A stretch of DNA of 22,212 nt from Gemmobacter sp964439015 (GCA_964439015.1 CAYTMV010000036.1:1-22212); one strand, 5' to 3'; shown: positions 1-7,225, counted from the first letter of the stretch. A program made the numbers and translations. The notes: a model not told the origin generated them from the letters alone.

Positions 1-326
1 ACCTTCTGCTGCGGTTGGGCCAGCAGCGAGGTTTCCTCGTTGTCCCAGATCGACAGGTCGATCTTGTCACCCGCCGCGATGATCTGCGAGGCCGGACCGC
101 GGCTGCGGGTGATCCACCCTCCGACCTGTTGCCGGCCGGTGGCGGGCCATTGCGCCAGTTGCCCAAGCGTATCGCGTGTGACCGGCACGATGGTGAAATC
201 GGCGTTCTCGGCCTTGGCTTCAGAGATGATCTGTCCGGCAGAACCGGCGCCCCCGGGCGCGTCACAGGCGGAAAGCGGCAACAGTGCCGCAGTGACAAGC
301 AGAAACGCCCTTGAAAGGTAGGCCAT
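1..326 (-). CDS. Polysaccharide export lipoprotein, Wza/KpsD type (5' part only)
   Basis: This is the N-terminal 108 codons of a gene that continues past the left edge. The start is the ATG whose complement lies at 324-326, preceded on the minus strand by GGGAG about 7 bases upstream. The protein begins with a lipoprotein signal peptide (MAYLSRAFLLVTAALLPLSAC), with lipobox LSAC and the modified Cys at residue 21. A linker follows, then near residues 83-100 a stretch resembling the start of the Poly_export (PF02563) domain (IIAAGDKIDLSIWDNEETS). Family members form the outer-membrane channel through which capsule or exopolysaccharide leaves the cell. Divergent orientation to sugar-nucleotide enzymes and nearby YjbH/YjbF support the same pathway; in the E. 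coli gfc operon the equivalent is GfcE/Wza. The SLBB domains and C-terminal helix, which would separate Wza from KpsD or ExoF subtypes, lie outside the window. Confidence 0.85.
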   Translation of the reverse strand, partial: MAYLSRAFLLVTAALLPLSACDAPGGAGSAGQIISEAKAENADFTIVPVTRDTLGQLAQWPATGRQQVGGWITRSRGPASQIIAAGDKIDLSIWDNEETSLLAQPQQK

Positions 327-360
327 GCAGATACTCCCAGTCGTCCGGCACCTGGCAGGG

Positions 361-388
361 TAGACATCGGACGCTGTGGCAAGATACT
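361..388 (+). promoter_or_regulatory. Candidate sigma70 promoter for the epimerase/transferase genes
   Basis: A -35-like TAGACA (361-366) and a -10-like GATACT (383-388) are separated by 16 bases, placing transcription start near 395 and giving a leader of about 36 bases before the ATG at 431. Matches to consensus are partial. Its -10 overlaps that of the opposing promoter for the export lipoprotein. This was read by eye and not tested. Confidence 0.35.
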
Positions 389-409
389 GGGGCGGCTCAT
401 GGGGTTCAA
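381..409 (-). promoter_or_regulatory. Candidate sigma70 promoter for the Wza-type lipoprotein
   Basis: On the minus strand, TTGAAC (complement of 404-409) and TATCTT (complement of 381-386) are exactly 17 bases apart, predicting a start near 374 and a leader of roughly 50 bases before the ATG at 326. The -10 shares bases 383-386 with the plus-strand -10. A second GTTCAA copy lies at 412-417, eight bases further out, so the -35 is part of a short direct repeat. Confidence 0.4.
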
Positions 410-430
410 CCGTTCAATTTGCGATGGCAT

Positions 431-1261
431 ATGGCAGTTTTTCGGAAATCGGTGCTTGTGACGGGGGCGGCCGGTCGCATCGGCGGAATTCTGCGGGCGG
501 CTTGGGGCGATGATGCCGCAATCTGGCAGTCTCGCCGTTCCCGTCCCGGTTATTTTGAATGGGACATGTTGGCACGGCCGTGGTCGGGCCCTTCGCTTTC
601 CGGCAGTGTGATCGTGAACCTTGCTGGTGTAACCTCTGGGGCCGCGCTGGATGACAACATTGCGCTGGCTCGGGCGGCACTGGATTTGGGCGCGGCGCAG
701 GGGGCGGCGCATCTGTTCCTGTTGTCATCGGCCGCGGTCTATGGCCGGGGCGATGGTGGTCCGCTGCGCGAGGACGGCCCGGTCCATCCTGCCAACCCCT
801 ACGGCCATTCCAAGCTGGAGATGGAGGCGCTGGCCGCCGGGCTGCCGCATGTCACCGTGTTGCGTCTGGGCAATGTGGCCGGGGCGGATGCGCTTTTGGG
901 GCGGGCCGTGGCGGATCGGGTGGTGCAACTGGATCCCGTGCCGGGGCGGCCGGGCGGGCCGGCGCGGTCTTACATCGGGCCGCTGACGCTGGCGCGGGTG
1001 GTGGCGCGGCTTTGCGATCTGGCTTTTGCCGGCGCGGCCTTGCCGCCGATCCTCAATCTGGCCCAACCGGGGGGCGTGACGATGGCGGCGCTTCTGGATG
1101 CGGCTGGCCTGCCCTGGCACTATGGGCCGGAAAACCCGCAGGTCGTGCCCAGCGTTGTGCTGGACACGACCCGGCTGGAGTCGCTGATGGAGGTGCCAGT
1201 GGCCGATGCCACGGCAATGGTGGCCGAATGGCGGGAATTGCAGCGGATGAGGCAGGCATGA
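431..1261 (+). CDS. NAD(P)-dependent sugar epimerase/reductase (extended SDR)
   Basis: The 276-residue product is an extended short-chain dehydrogenase/reductase of the NAD-dependent epimerase/dehydratase group. The N-terminal Rossmann motif is GAAGRIG (residues 12-18). The catalytic pair is YxxxK at Tyr124 and Lys128 (NPYGHSK), preceded by the usual Ser region (LLSSAAVYG, about 98-105). I chose the ATG at 431 because it starts directly at the Rossmann fold; a longer reading from a TTG at 311 would run into the divergent promoter region and the opposite gene. Position beside a 4,6-dehydratase and a sugar-1-P transferase suggests a C4 reductase or epimerase acting on a UDP-4-keto-6-deoxy-HexNAc, as WbpV or WreQ do. 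That substrate is inferred; UDP-Glc/Gal-type epimerase activity is an alternative. Its stop overlaps the next start (ATGA), indicating coupled translation. Confidence 0.85.
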   Translation: MAVFRKSVLVTGAAGRIGGILRAAWGDDAAIWQSRRSRPGYFEWDMLARPWSGPSLSGSVIVNLAGVTSGAALDDNIALARAALDLGAAQGAAHLFLLSSAAVYGRGDGGPLREDGPVHPANPYGHSKLEMEALAAGLPHVTVLRLGNVAGADALLGRAVADRVVQLDPVPGRPGGPARSYIGPLTLARVVARLCDLAFAGAALPPILNLAQPGGVTMAALLDAAGLPWHYGPENPQVVPSVVLDTTRLESLMEVPVADATAMVAEWRELQRMRQA

Positions 1262-1890
1262 CGCTGTCCAAACGGATCTTCGACATCACGCTGGCCTTGT
1301 TGTTGGCGGCCGTTCTGGCGATGCCATTTGTCGTGCTGGTTCTGGTGCTGCTGGTGACGCAGGGCAGGCCGGTGTTCTATGTGGCCGAGAGGATGCGCGC
1401 GCCCGGCCGGTCGTTCCACCTGTGGAAGCTGCGCACGATGACGGTCGCACGCGAGGACAGCGGCGTTTCGGGGGGCGACAAGGCTTCCCGCATCACGCCG
1501 GCCGGCCGGTTTCTGCGCCGCACGCGCCTCGATGAGATCCCGCAATTGTGGAACGTGCTGAAGGGCGACATGAGCTTTGTCGGCCCCCGGCCCCCGCTGC
1601 GGCAATATGTCGAGCGGTTTCCCGATATATATGCCCAGGTGTTGCGTTCGCGCCCCGGCATTACCGGCCTTGCGACCCTGGAATATCACGCACATGAAGA
1701 GCGGCTTCTCGCCCCGTGCCGCAGCATTGAAGAGACCGATGCCGTCTATTGCCGCGCCTGCATCCCGCGCAAGGCACGGCTGGACCTGATTTATCAGCGC
1801 CATCAGTCGCTGTGTTTCGATCTTGTGTTGCTTGGCCGAACGGCGGGACGGGTGCTGTTGCGCAGGCTGTTTGGGGCGCGGGCGGATTGA
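1258..1890 (+). CDS. Sugar-1-phosphate transferase to undecaprenyl phosphate (PglC-like)
   Basis: The 210-residue product belongs to the bacterial sugar transferase family (PF02397). It is the short, monotopic PglC-like form rather than the long WcaJ/WbaP form. Visible landmarks are the N-terminal KRIFDI followed by a hydrophobic re-entrant segment (about residues 10-35), the VFYVAERM and FHLWKLRTM blocks, RLDEIPQLWNVLKGDMSFVGPRPP (about 89-112) containing the catalytic Asp-Glu pair, and RPGITG (about 129-134). Such enzymes start repeat-unit synthesis by transferring a sugar-1-P from a UDP-sugar to undecaprenyl phosphate on the cytoplasmic face of the inner membrane. The ATG at 1258 overlaps the preceding TGA by four bases. 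Neighbouring dehydratase and reductase genes suggest a 6-deoxy-HexNAc donor such as UDP-QuiNAc or UDP-FucNAc; this is inference. Confidence 0.9.
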   Translation: MTLSKRIFDITLALLLAAVLAMPFVVLVLVLLVTQGRPVFYVAERMRAPGRSFHLWKLRTMTVAREDSGVSGGDKASRITPAGRFLRRTRLDEIPQLWNVLKGDMSFVGPRPPLRQYVERFPDIYAQVLRSRPGITGLATLEYHAHEERLLAPCRSIEETDAVYCRACIPRKARLDLIYQRHQSLCFDLVLLGRTAGRVLLRRLFGARAD

Positions 1891-1922
1891 TGCCCAGTTG
1901 TGGCGGCGTTATGCGGCGGTGC

Positions 1923-1951
1923 TTGTTGAAATGGCCTTTCTCGGCTAGGAT
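1923..1951 (+). promoter_or_regulatory. Candidate sigma70 promoter upstream of the 4,6-dehydratase gene
   Basis: TTGTTG (1923-1928) and TAGGAT (1946-1951) are separated by 17 bases in the 136-base gap after the transferase gene. The predicted start near 1958 leaves a leader of about 69 bases. The same -35 hexamer and spacing recur before the YjbH gene. Confidence 0.4.
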
Positions 1952-2026
1952 AAGCGCCCACATGATGCCGACACAGAAGCGGAATGGACACCGTCGGTTC
2001 GGGCAGATGGCCGACGAGGGGATAGA

Positions 2027-3934
2027 ATGATAACGCTACGCGCCGCGCTGTTCCAGGTCTTGGGGCTGCTGACCCGTCGGCATAAGCATCTGACGCTTTT
2101 GCTGATAGATGCGGTATTGCCGGTGCTGATCCTGGGCTTTGCCGTTCTGGTGATCGGCGGCGATTCACGCACGCTGTTCCGCGGGGTGGCGCTTTGGGTG
2201 ACGCTGCCGCTGATGATCGGCGTCGCGGCGGTCATTTCGCACAAGCTGGGCATCAGCCGGGTGCAACTGAAATCCTATGAATCCACCGCGATCCAGCTGA
2301 CGGCTGTCTATGCCGCTGCGATGACCGGGCTGGTGGTGGCGATGGGCGTGGCCACGCCGCCCGGCCTGCCGCTGGAAGGTGTGGTGATCTACGGCCTGGC
2401 GCTGTTTGTGTCGGCGGTGGCGATCCGCGTCGCGATGCTGCATGTATTGCTGTGGGTGTTGCGCCACGGGCAGCCCAAACGTCGGGTGCTGATCTATGGT
2501 GCGGGGATGACCGGCGCCCAACTGGCCGCAGCCTTGCGTTCGCATGAGCGGATCGTGCCGGTCGGCTTTGTCGACGACAATATTGCGCTGCACAACATGA
2601 CCGTGGCCGGGCTTCGCGTCTATCCGGCGGCGGGGCTGGCCGAACTCGTCGGTCGTCTTGATGTCCAACGGATCATCCTGGCCATGCCGTCGCTGTCGGC
2701 GCCCAAGGTGGGGGCGCTGACCCGCAGGCTGCGGCAGATCGGCCTCAACGTTCAGGTCCTGCCCTCATTCGCGCAGCTGGTGGGTGAGGACGAGTTGATC
2801 GACACGCTGGCGCCGGTGGCCCCTGCGCAACTTCTCGGGCGCGATCAGTTGGGTGACAGCCTGCCCCATGCGGCCGAGGTCTATGCCGGGCGCACCATCA
2901 TGGTATCCGGCGCGGGCGGATCGGTCGGGTCCGAGCTGTGTCGCCAATTGCTGTCCTGCCGGCCGTCGCGGCTGGTGCTTTATGAAGTGTCAGAGGCGGC
3001 GCTTTACCTGATCGACAAGGAATTGGCCGAGCTGGCCGAGGGCAGTGGGGTCGAGATCGTGCCGGTCCTGGGGTCGGTTACCGACTCGCGGCTGACGCGG
3101 ATGGTGATCCGTCAGCACGGCGTTCACGTCATCTTCCACGCCGCCGCCTACAAACACGTGCCGCTGGTCGAGATGAACCCGATCCCCGGCCTTGCCAACA
3201 ACGTGCTTGGCACCCGCACCCTGGCCGATGCGGCCAATGATCTGGGGGTCAAGCGGTTCATCCTGATCTCCTCGGACAAGGCGGTTCGGCCGACAAATGT
3301 CATGGGCGCCTCGAAACGGCTGGCCGAGCTGGTCGTGCAGGATATGGCCAAACGGTCGAAAGGCACGATCTTTTCGATGGTGCGCTTTGGCAATGTGCTG
3401 GGGTCGTCCGGCTCGGTCATTCCGCTGTTCAAGGAACAGATCGCCCGCGGTGGTCCGGTCACGCTGACCCATGCCGACGTCACCCGGTTTTTCATGACCA
3501 TCACCGAGGCGGCCCGGCTGGTGCTGCTGGCGGGGTCTTTTTCGGATCCGGCGAAGGCGCGCGGTGGGGATGTGTTCGTGCTGGACATGGGTCAGCCGGT
3601 GCGCATCCGCGATCTGGCTGTGCAGCTGATCCATGCGGCGGGCTATACCGTGCGTGACGCGGGCAACCCGGATGGCGACATAGACATCGTGGTGACCGGC
3701 CTGCGCCCCGGCGAGAAACTGCACGAAGAACTGCTGATCGGCGAAGGGCTGTTGACCACGCCCCATCCCAAGATCCTGCGTGCGCAAGAGGCCAGTCTGA
3801 CCGAACTGGAGATGGCGGGCGCCCTGCGGCACCTCCGCTCTGCCGTGGCGGTCGGCGATGCCGCGGCGGCGATCGAGTTGATCCGTGCCACGGTCGAAGG
3901 GTATTGCCCTGCGCACGAGATTGCTGCGCAATAA
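2027..3934 (+). CDS. Membrane-bound UDP-HexNAc 4,6-dehydratase, WbpM/CapD family
   Basis: At 635 residues this is the large, membrane-anchored form of the family. Residues 20-145 hold about four membrane segments. Residues 153-270 form a first Rossmann-like domain (IYGAGMTGAQLA). From about 290 the catalytic SDR domain begins, with nucleotide motif GAGGSVG at 295-301. The active-site region SSDKAVRPTNVMGASK (415-430) carries Met426 where most SDRs have Tyr, with Lys430 conserved; this Ser-Met-Lys variant is the known WbpM signature. Conserved FGNVLGSSGSVIP and LRPGEKLHEELL follow. The enzyme converts UDP-GlcNAc to UDP-4-keto-6-deoxy-GlcNAc. The start at 2027 has GAGGGG about 6 bases upstream. 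It has its own candidate promoter, and its product could feed the reductase at 431-1261. Confidence 0.93.
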   Translation: MITLRAALFQVLGLLTRRHKHLTLLLIDAVLPVLILGFAVLVIGGDSRTLFRGVALWVTLPLMIGVAAVISHKLGISRVQLKSYESTAIQLTAVYAAAMTGLVVAMGVATPPGLPLEGVVIYGLALFVSAVAIRVAMLHVLLWVLRHGQPKRRVLIYGAGMTGAQLAAALRSHERIVPVGFVDDNIALHNMTVAGLRVYPAAGLAELVGRLDVQRIILAMPSLSAPKVGALTRRLRQIGLNVQVLPSFAQLVGEDELIDTLAPVAPAQLLGRDQLGDSLPHAAEVYAGRTIMVSGAGGSVGSELCRQLLSCRPSRLVLYEVSEAALYLIDKELAELAEGSGVEIVPVLGSVTDSRLTRMVIRQHGVHVIFHAAAYKHVPLVEMNPIPGLANNVLGTRTLADAANDLGVKRFILISSDKAVRPTNVMGASKRLAELVVQDMAKRSKGTIFSMVRFGNVLGSSGSVIPLFKEQIARGGPVTLTHADVTRFFMTITEAARLVLLAGSFSDPAKARGGDVFVLDMGQPVRIRDLAVQLIHAAGYTVRDAGNPDGDIDIVVTGLRPGEKLHEELLIGEGLLTTPHPKILRAQEASLTELEMAGALRHLRSAVAVGDAAAAIELIRATVEGYCPAHEIAAQ

Positions 3935-3968
3935 CCTGCGCTGCGGTCGACGCGAAACTGGAAATGGA

Positions 3969-3997
3969 TTGTTGCCGCAGAGGCCATGCCCTACACT
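3969..3997 (+). promoter_or_regulatory. Candidate sigma70 promoter for the YjbH-YjbF genes
   Basis: TTGTTG (3969-3974) and TACACT (3992-3997) are 17 bases apart in the 91-base gap after the dehydratase gene. Transcription would begin near 4004, just before the GAGG ribosome site at 4014-4017. Confidence 0.42.
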
Positions 3998-4025
3998 GCC
4001 GCGACTGGGTGAAGAGGCGATGATA

Positions 4026-6212
4026 ATGCAGTCAAGACGTTCTCTGGCGCGGGGATGGATGCTGGCCAGCACGGGATTGGTTGCGATTGCAGCCACGCCC
4101 CTTGGGGCGCAGGATGGACCAAGCCTCAATATGTATGGCGCGACCGGTCTGATCGACATGCCTTCGGCAGAGTCTCAGCCGGACGGGATCCTGAACACCT
4201 CGACGGCCCATTTCGGTCCGATCAGCCGCACGACGCTGAGCTTCCAGTTGACGCCGCGGATTTCCGGCAGCTTCCGGTTTCTGGGCATCCGCGATTTCGA
4301 CAAGGCTGTGCCTTCGATCTGGGGGACATATTACGACCGCAGTTTCGACCTGCGCTATCAGATCCTTGACGAGGGTCAGTATACGCCGGCCTTGGCGATT
4401 GGCCTGCAGGATCTTGTGGGCACCGGCATCCTCTCGGGCGAATATATCGTAGCCACCAAGAGCATTGGCCAGCAGGTGAAGGTGACGGCCGGTCTGGGTT
4501 GGGGGCGTCTGGGATCCTATCAGGATATCGGCTCGCCCTTCGGTGACCGCACGCCGATCAACACCGAAGACAGCGCCGAGGTGGAGTTTGGCAATTGGTT
4601 CAAGGGGCCGATGGCGCCCTTTGCCGGCATCGAATACAGCCCGACCGATCGCTGGACGCTGAAGGCCGAATATTCGTCGGACATCTATGATCTTGAGGCC
4701 GGCACCCGCAAGACTTTTGACCGCAAGAGTCCGTTCAACTTCGGTGCCGAATACAAGGTGATGAGCGGCCTGCGCGTCGGCGGTTATTACATGTATGGCA
4801 GCGAGTTCGGTCTTGCCGCCCATATCACCATGAACCCCAAGCAGCGGCCGATGGGCGGGATCACCGATGGTGCCCCCGATCCGGTCAAGCCGCGCCCGTC
4901 GCGCGCCGCCGATCCGGACGCCTGGTCGTCCGAATGGGTGACCCAGCCCGATGCCGCGCCGCTGCTGATTGCCAACCTCAACAAGCGGCTGGAAGGTGAC
5001 GGCATCCGTGTCGAGGCGCTGGGCTATGATGGCACCACCGCACAGGTCCGCATCCGCAATGATCGCTATGACGCCGAGGCGCAGGCGATCGGTCGCCCGG
5101 CGCGGGCGATGTCCAACACGATGCCGGCCTCCATCGAAGTGTTCGAGATCGTGCCCGTGGAAAACGGCATCCGCGCCTCCAAGGTCACGATCCGCCGCTC
5201 GGACGTGGAGCGGCTGGAACATGCGCCGGATGGCGAGGCGCAAATGCGGGCCCGCACCGCGATCAGCCCGGCTGGCGCAGCGATGCCCGGATCGGTGATG
5301 AACCCGGATCTCTATCCGCGACTGTCCTGGTCGGTCAGCCCCTATACCCGCATCCGCCTGTTCGACCAGTTGGACCCGTTCAAAGTCGACCTCGGGTTGC
5401 GGGCTGCGGGTACCTATGAGCTGGCGCCGGGGCTGAGCCTGCGCGGCAGTGTCACCAAGAAACTGGTCGGCAATCTGGACGACCGGCCGCCCATGCCAGA
5501 GCGGGCGCTGCAGCCGGTCCGGTCTGGCAACTATTACTACGACGCGGATGGCGACCCCGCGATCGAGCAGCTGGCGTTCCATTGGAACACCAATCTGGCG
5601 CCCGAGGTTTATGGCCGTGTTTCGCTGGGTTATCTGGAGCGGATGTTCGGCGGGATTTCGACCGAGGTTCTCTACAAGCCCGTCAACCGCCGCTGGGCTG
5701 TGGGGGCAGAGTTGAACTATGTCGCGCAGCGCAGCCCCGAGCAGGATCTGGGCTTTGACCTGCCGCAGCGCCTGTATCAGACCGATGGTGCCGGAACCGA
5801 GACCGGGCCGGACAGCTACAAGGTGCTGACCGGTCATGTTTCGGGCTATTACGCCTTCGAGAACGGCCTGCATGTTCAGGTCGATGTGGGCAAGTATCTG
5901 GCCGGCGATGTGGGCGCGACGCTGTCGCTCAACCGCGAGTTTGCCAATGGCTGGCGCGTGGGCGCCTTTGCCACCAAGACCGATGTCTCGGCCGACGACT
6001 TCGGCGCCGGATCCTTCGACAAGGGTATCCGGCTGGAAATCCCGTTTGCCTGGGCCACCGGCGCGCCAAGCCGGAAGTCGGCGGTGGCGACCATCCGTCC
6101 GTTCGGGCGCGATGGCGGTCAGCGGCTTGAGGTCGATGGGCGCCTGTATGAAACGCTGCGCGATTACGATGAAAACGGCATTGATTCGCAGTGGGGGAGA
6201 TTCTGGAAATGA
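4026..6212 (+). CDS. yjbH: YjbH-family outer-membrane exopolysaccharide export protein (GfcD-like)
   Basis: The 728-residue product has a signal peptide (first about 28 residues, ending near LGAQ) and then the hallmark YjbH opening (NMYGATGLIDMPSAE, 35-49). Residues about 50-270 show alternating aromatic/polar strands of a beta-barrel. Residues about 300-415 look like a soluble periplasmic insert (IANLNKRLEGDGIRVEALG), and residues about 430-728 are again beta-barrel-like, ending in aromatic Trp-Lys. Family members are outer-membrane proteins needed for group 4 capsule or Yjb exopolysaccharide production. I chose ATG 4026 over ATG 4020 because GAGG (4014-4017) is 8 bases from 4026 and only 2 from 4020; the choice changes two residues. 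The gene overlaps the YjbF start by four bases (ATGA), so the two are co-translated. Length is close to E. coli GfcD/YjbH. Confidence 0.9.
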   Translation: MQSRRSLARGWMLASTGLVAIAATPLGAQDGPSLNMYGATGLIDMPSAESQPDGILNTSTAHFGPISRTTLSFQLTPRISGSFRFLGIRDFDKAVPSIWGTYYDRSFDLRYQILDEGQYTPALAIGLQDLVGTGILSGEYIVATKSIGQQVKVTAGLGWGRLGSYQDIGSPFGDRTPINTEDSAEVEFGNWFKGPMAPFAGIEYSPTDRWTLKAEYSSDIYDLEAGTRKTFDRKSPFNFGAEYKVMSGLRVGGYYMYGSEFGLAAHITMNPKQRPMGGITDGAPDPVKPRPSRAADPDAWSSEWVTQPDAAPLLIANLNKRLEGDGIRVEALGYDGTTAQVRIRNDRYDAEAQAIGRPARAMSNTMPASIEVFEIVPVENGIRASKVTIRRSDVERLEHAPDGEAQMRARTAISPAGAAMPGSVMNPDLYPRLSWSVSPYTRIRLFDQLDPFKVDLGLRAAGTYELAPGLSLRGSVTKKLVGNLDDRPPMPERALQPVRSGNYYYDADGDPAIEQLAFHWNTNLAPEVYGRVSLGYLERMFGGISTEVLYKPVNRRWAVGAELNYVAQRSPEQDLGFDLPQRLYQTDGAGTETGPDSYKVLTGHVSGYYAFENGLHVQVDVGKYLAGDVGATLSLNREFANGWRVGAFATKTDVSADDFGAGSFDKGIRLEIPFAWATGAPSRKSAVATIRPFGRDGGQRLEVDGRLYETLRDYDENGIDSQWGRFWK

Positions 6213-6874
6213 CCAACCACCCCTTGCGGGCGACCGCCGCAATCCTGTGTGCGGCGCTGGCCTTGGCCGGCTGCAGCTCCGAGAAAGATCCCGCATCCGG
6301 CGGGCAGATGGTCAAGGCCGCGGCAAGCGCCGTCCTTTCGGGCCGCAAGGCCGGCGAGGCCAAACCGATCACGCGGGCCGAGTTGAACGCCTACAAGACC
6401 CCGATGATCGAGATAAAGGTGCCGCAGACAGGGCTGACCGCCTATGTGGTGCCAATCTCGAATGCCAACGGAGTTGAGACCTGGGCTTCTGCCTCGGATC
6501 AATCGGTTTCGTTCCGCGACGGAATCATGGTTGCAACCCGCGGTTTCGGCCCGGACCTGATGCGTTCGGAAGGACCCTCGCTGGCGCGGATCGCACAAGG
6601 CACGGGTACAGTCACGCGACGCATGACCTGGCTGGATGGCAGCGATGCCGTGCAGCAGTTTGATTTTGTGTGCGAATTGTCCGTAGCCGGGTCCGAATCC
6701 ATCACTGTTGTTGACCGGCAACACTCGACCCGTCATGTGCTTGAGCATTGCACCGGAAAACATGGTGGATTCACCAATGAATACTGGTTGGAGGGTGGCA
6801 ATTTCCTGAGGAAATCCAAGCAGTTGCTGGTGATCAGCTGGGAACCTGCGACGCTTTCGAGAGTTATAGACTGA
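6209..6874 (+). CDS. yjbF: YjbF-family lipoprotein (GfcB-like)
   Basis: The 221-residue product has a lipoprotein signal peptide with lipobox LAGC, modified Cys at residue 22. The body matches the YjbF/GfcB pattern (DUF2886): a middle section with P-I-I-K-x-P (TPMIEIKVPQTG), a region VETWASASDQSVSFRDGIMVATRGFGPDLM in which the G-x-L-x-x-T-R-G-F-G-x-D-L core is conserved, and a C-terminal cysteine pair (CELSV and HCTGKHG). Family members are outer-membrane lipoproteins required for Yjb/group 4 capsule production, probably partners of YjbH. The start is the ATG overlapping the YjbH stop, with a GGGGGAGA ribosome site upstream; a nearby upstream in-frame ATG at 6191 would put six extra residues before the signal peptide. 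Confidence 0.88.
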   Translation: MTNHPLRATAAILCAALALAGCSSEKDPASGGQMVKAAASAVLSGRKAGEAKPITRAELNAYKTPMIEIKVPQTGLTAYVVPISNANGVETWASASDQSVSFRDGIMVATRGFGPDLMRSEGPSLARIAQGTGTVTRRMTWLDGSDAVQQFDFVCELSVAGSESITVVDRQHSTRHVLEHCTGKHGGFTNEYWLEGGNFLRKSKQLLVISWEPATLSRVID

Positions 6875-6953
6875 GGGTCAGATAGTTCTTCCTTCAACCG
6901 CGACCCTATGCTATCGAAAACCCAATCTGATTATCCAAGTCACGGAGAGACAA

Positions 6954-7151
6954 ATGAAAAAGTTCGCTGCTATCGCCCTGGTCGCCTCGCTGGCTTCGAC
7001 CGCTGCCTTCGCTGGTGGCCCGGTTGTTGTCGCTGAAGAGCCCGTCGTTGCCGTTGCCGGCCCGTCGTCGTCGGCTCCGGGCATCGTCCTGCCGCTGGTC
7101 GGCCTGGCCGCCGTTGCCGCTCTGGCTTCGTCGTCCTCGGGCAGCCACTAA
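6954..7151 (+). CDS. Small secreted YjbE/GfcA-like protein
   Basis: The 65-residue product has a clear signal peptide (MKKFAAIALVASLASTAAFA, cleavage before GGP). The mature part of about 45 residues is Val/Ala/Ser-rich: VVVAEEPVVAVAG, then SSSAPG, a hydrophobic segment (IVLPLVGLAAVAALA) and a polar SSSSGSH tail. This architecture resembles E. coli YjbE and GfcA, first genes of the yjb and gfc operons, which are small exported proteins with a hydrophobic segment and Ser/Thr-rich tail. Primary identity is low, so the assignment rests on architecture and on position directly after yjbH-yjbF. A GGAGA ribosome site lies about 6 bases before the ATG. Codons such as GCT and GTC and an immediate strong terminator suggest high expression. 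The 79-base gap upstream could hold its own promoter, but I see only weak hexamers (TATGCT at 6907-6912). Molecular function is unknown. Confidence 0.75.
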   Translation: MKKFAAIALVASLASTAAFAGGPVVVAEEPVVAVAGPSSSAPGIVLPLVGLAAVAALASSSSGSH

Positions 7152-7190
7152 GCTTTTCGCCTTCGGGCGAGGCGCTTGGCGCAAAGGATC

Positions 7191-7222
7191 GGGTCCGCCT
7201 CGTGCGGACCCTTTTCTTTTTT
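7191..7222 (+). terminator. Rho-independent terminator after the small YjbE-like gene
   Basis: A perfect 8-bp stem GGGTCCGC (7191-7198) / GCGGACCC (7204-7211) with a 5-base loop is followed by TTTTCTTTTTT (7212-7222). It closes the exopolysaccharide transcription unit. The next plus-strand ATG is only 3 bases beyond the T-tract. Confidence 0.92.
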
Positions 7223-7225
7223 CGG

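Noticed and set aside
311..430. N-terminal extension of the epimerase from a TTG codon
   Set aside because: The extra 40 residues cross the divergent promoters and overlap the export lipoprotein start; the Rossmann fold begins directly after ATG 431.
2990..4159. 389-codon minus-strand frame opposite the 4,6-dehydratase
   Set aside because: Shadow of a gene with an intact catalytic domain; no ribosome site or family motif.
4032..6296. 754-codon open frame on the minus strand opposite yjbH
   Set aside because: YjbH has clear family motifs and a signal peptide; the opposite frame is Arg/Gly/His-rich without recognisable structure.
6874..6907. Inverted repeat AGGGTC/GACCCT after yjbF as a terminator
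   Set aside because: The 6-bp stem has a 22-base loop and no T-run; it could be chance.
7202..7225. GTG start for the YihY protein
   Set aside because: It lies within the terminator hairpin and T-tract; the ATG at 7226 is more plausible.
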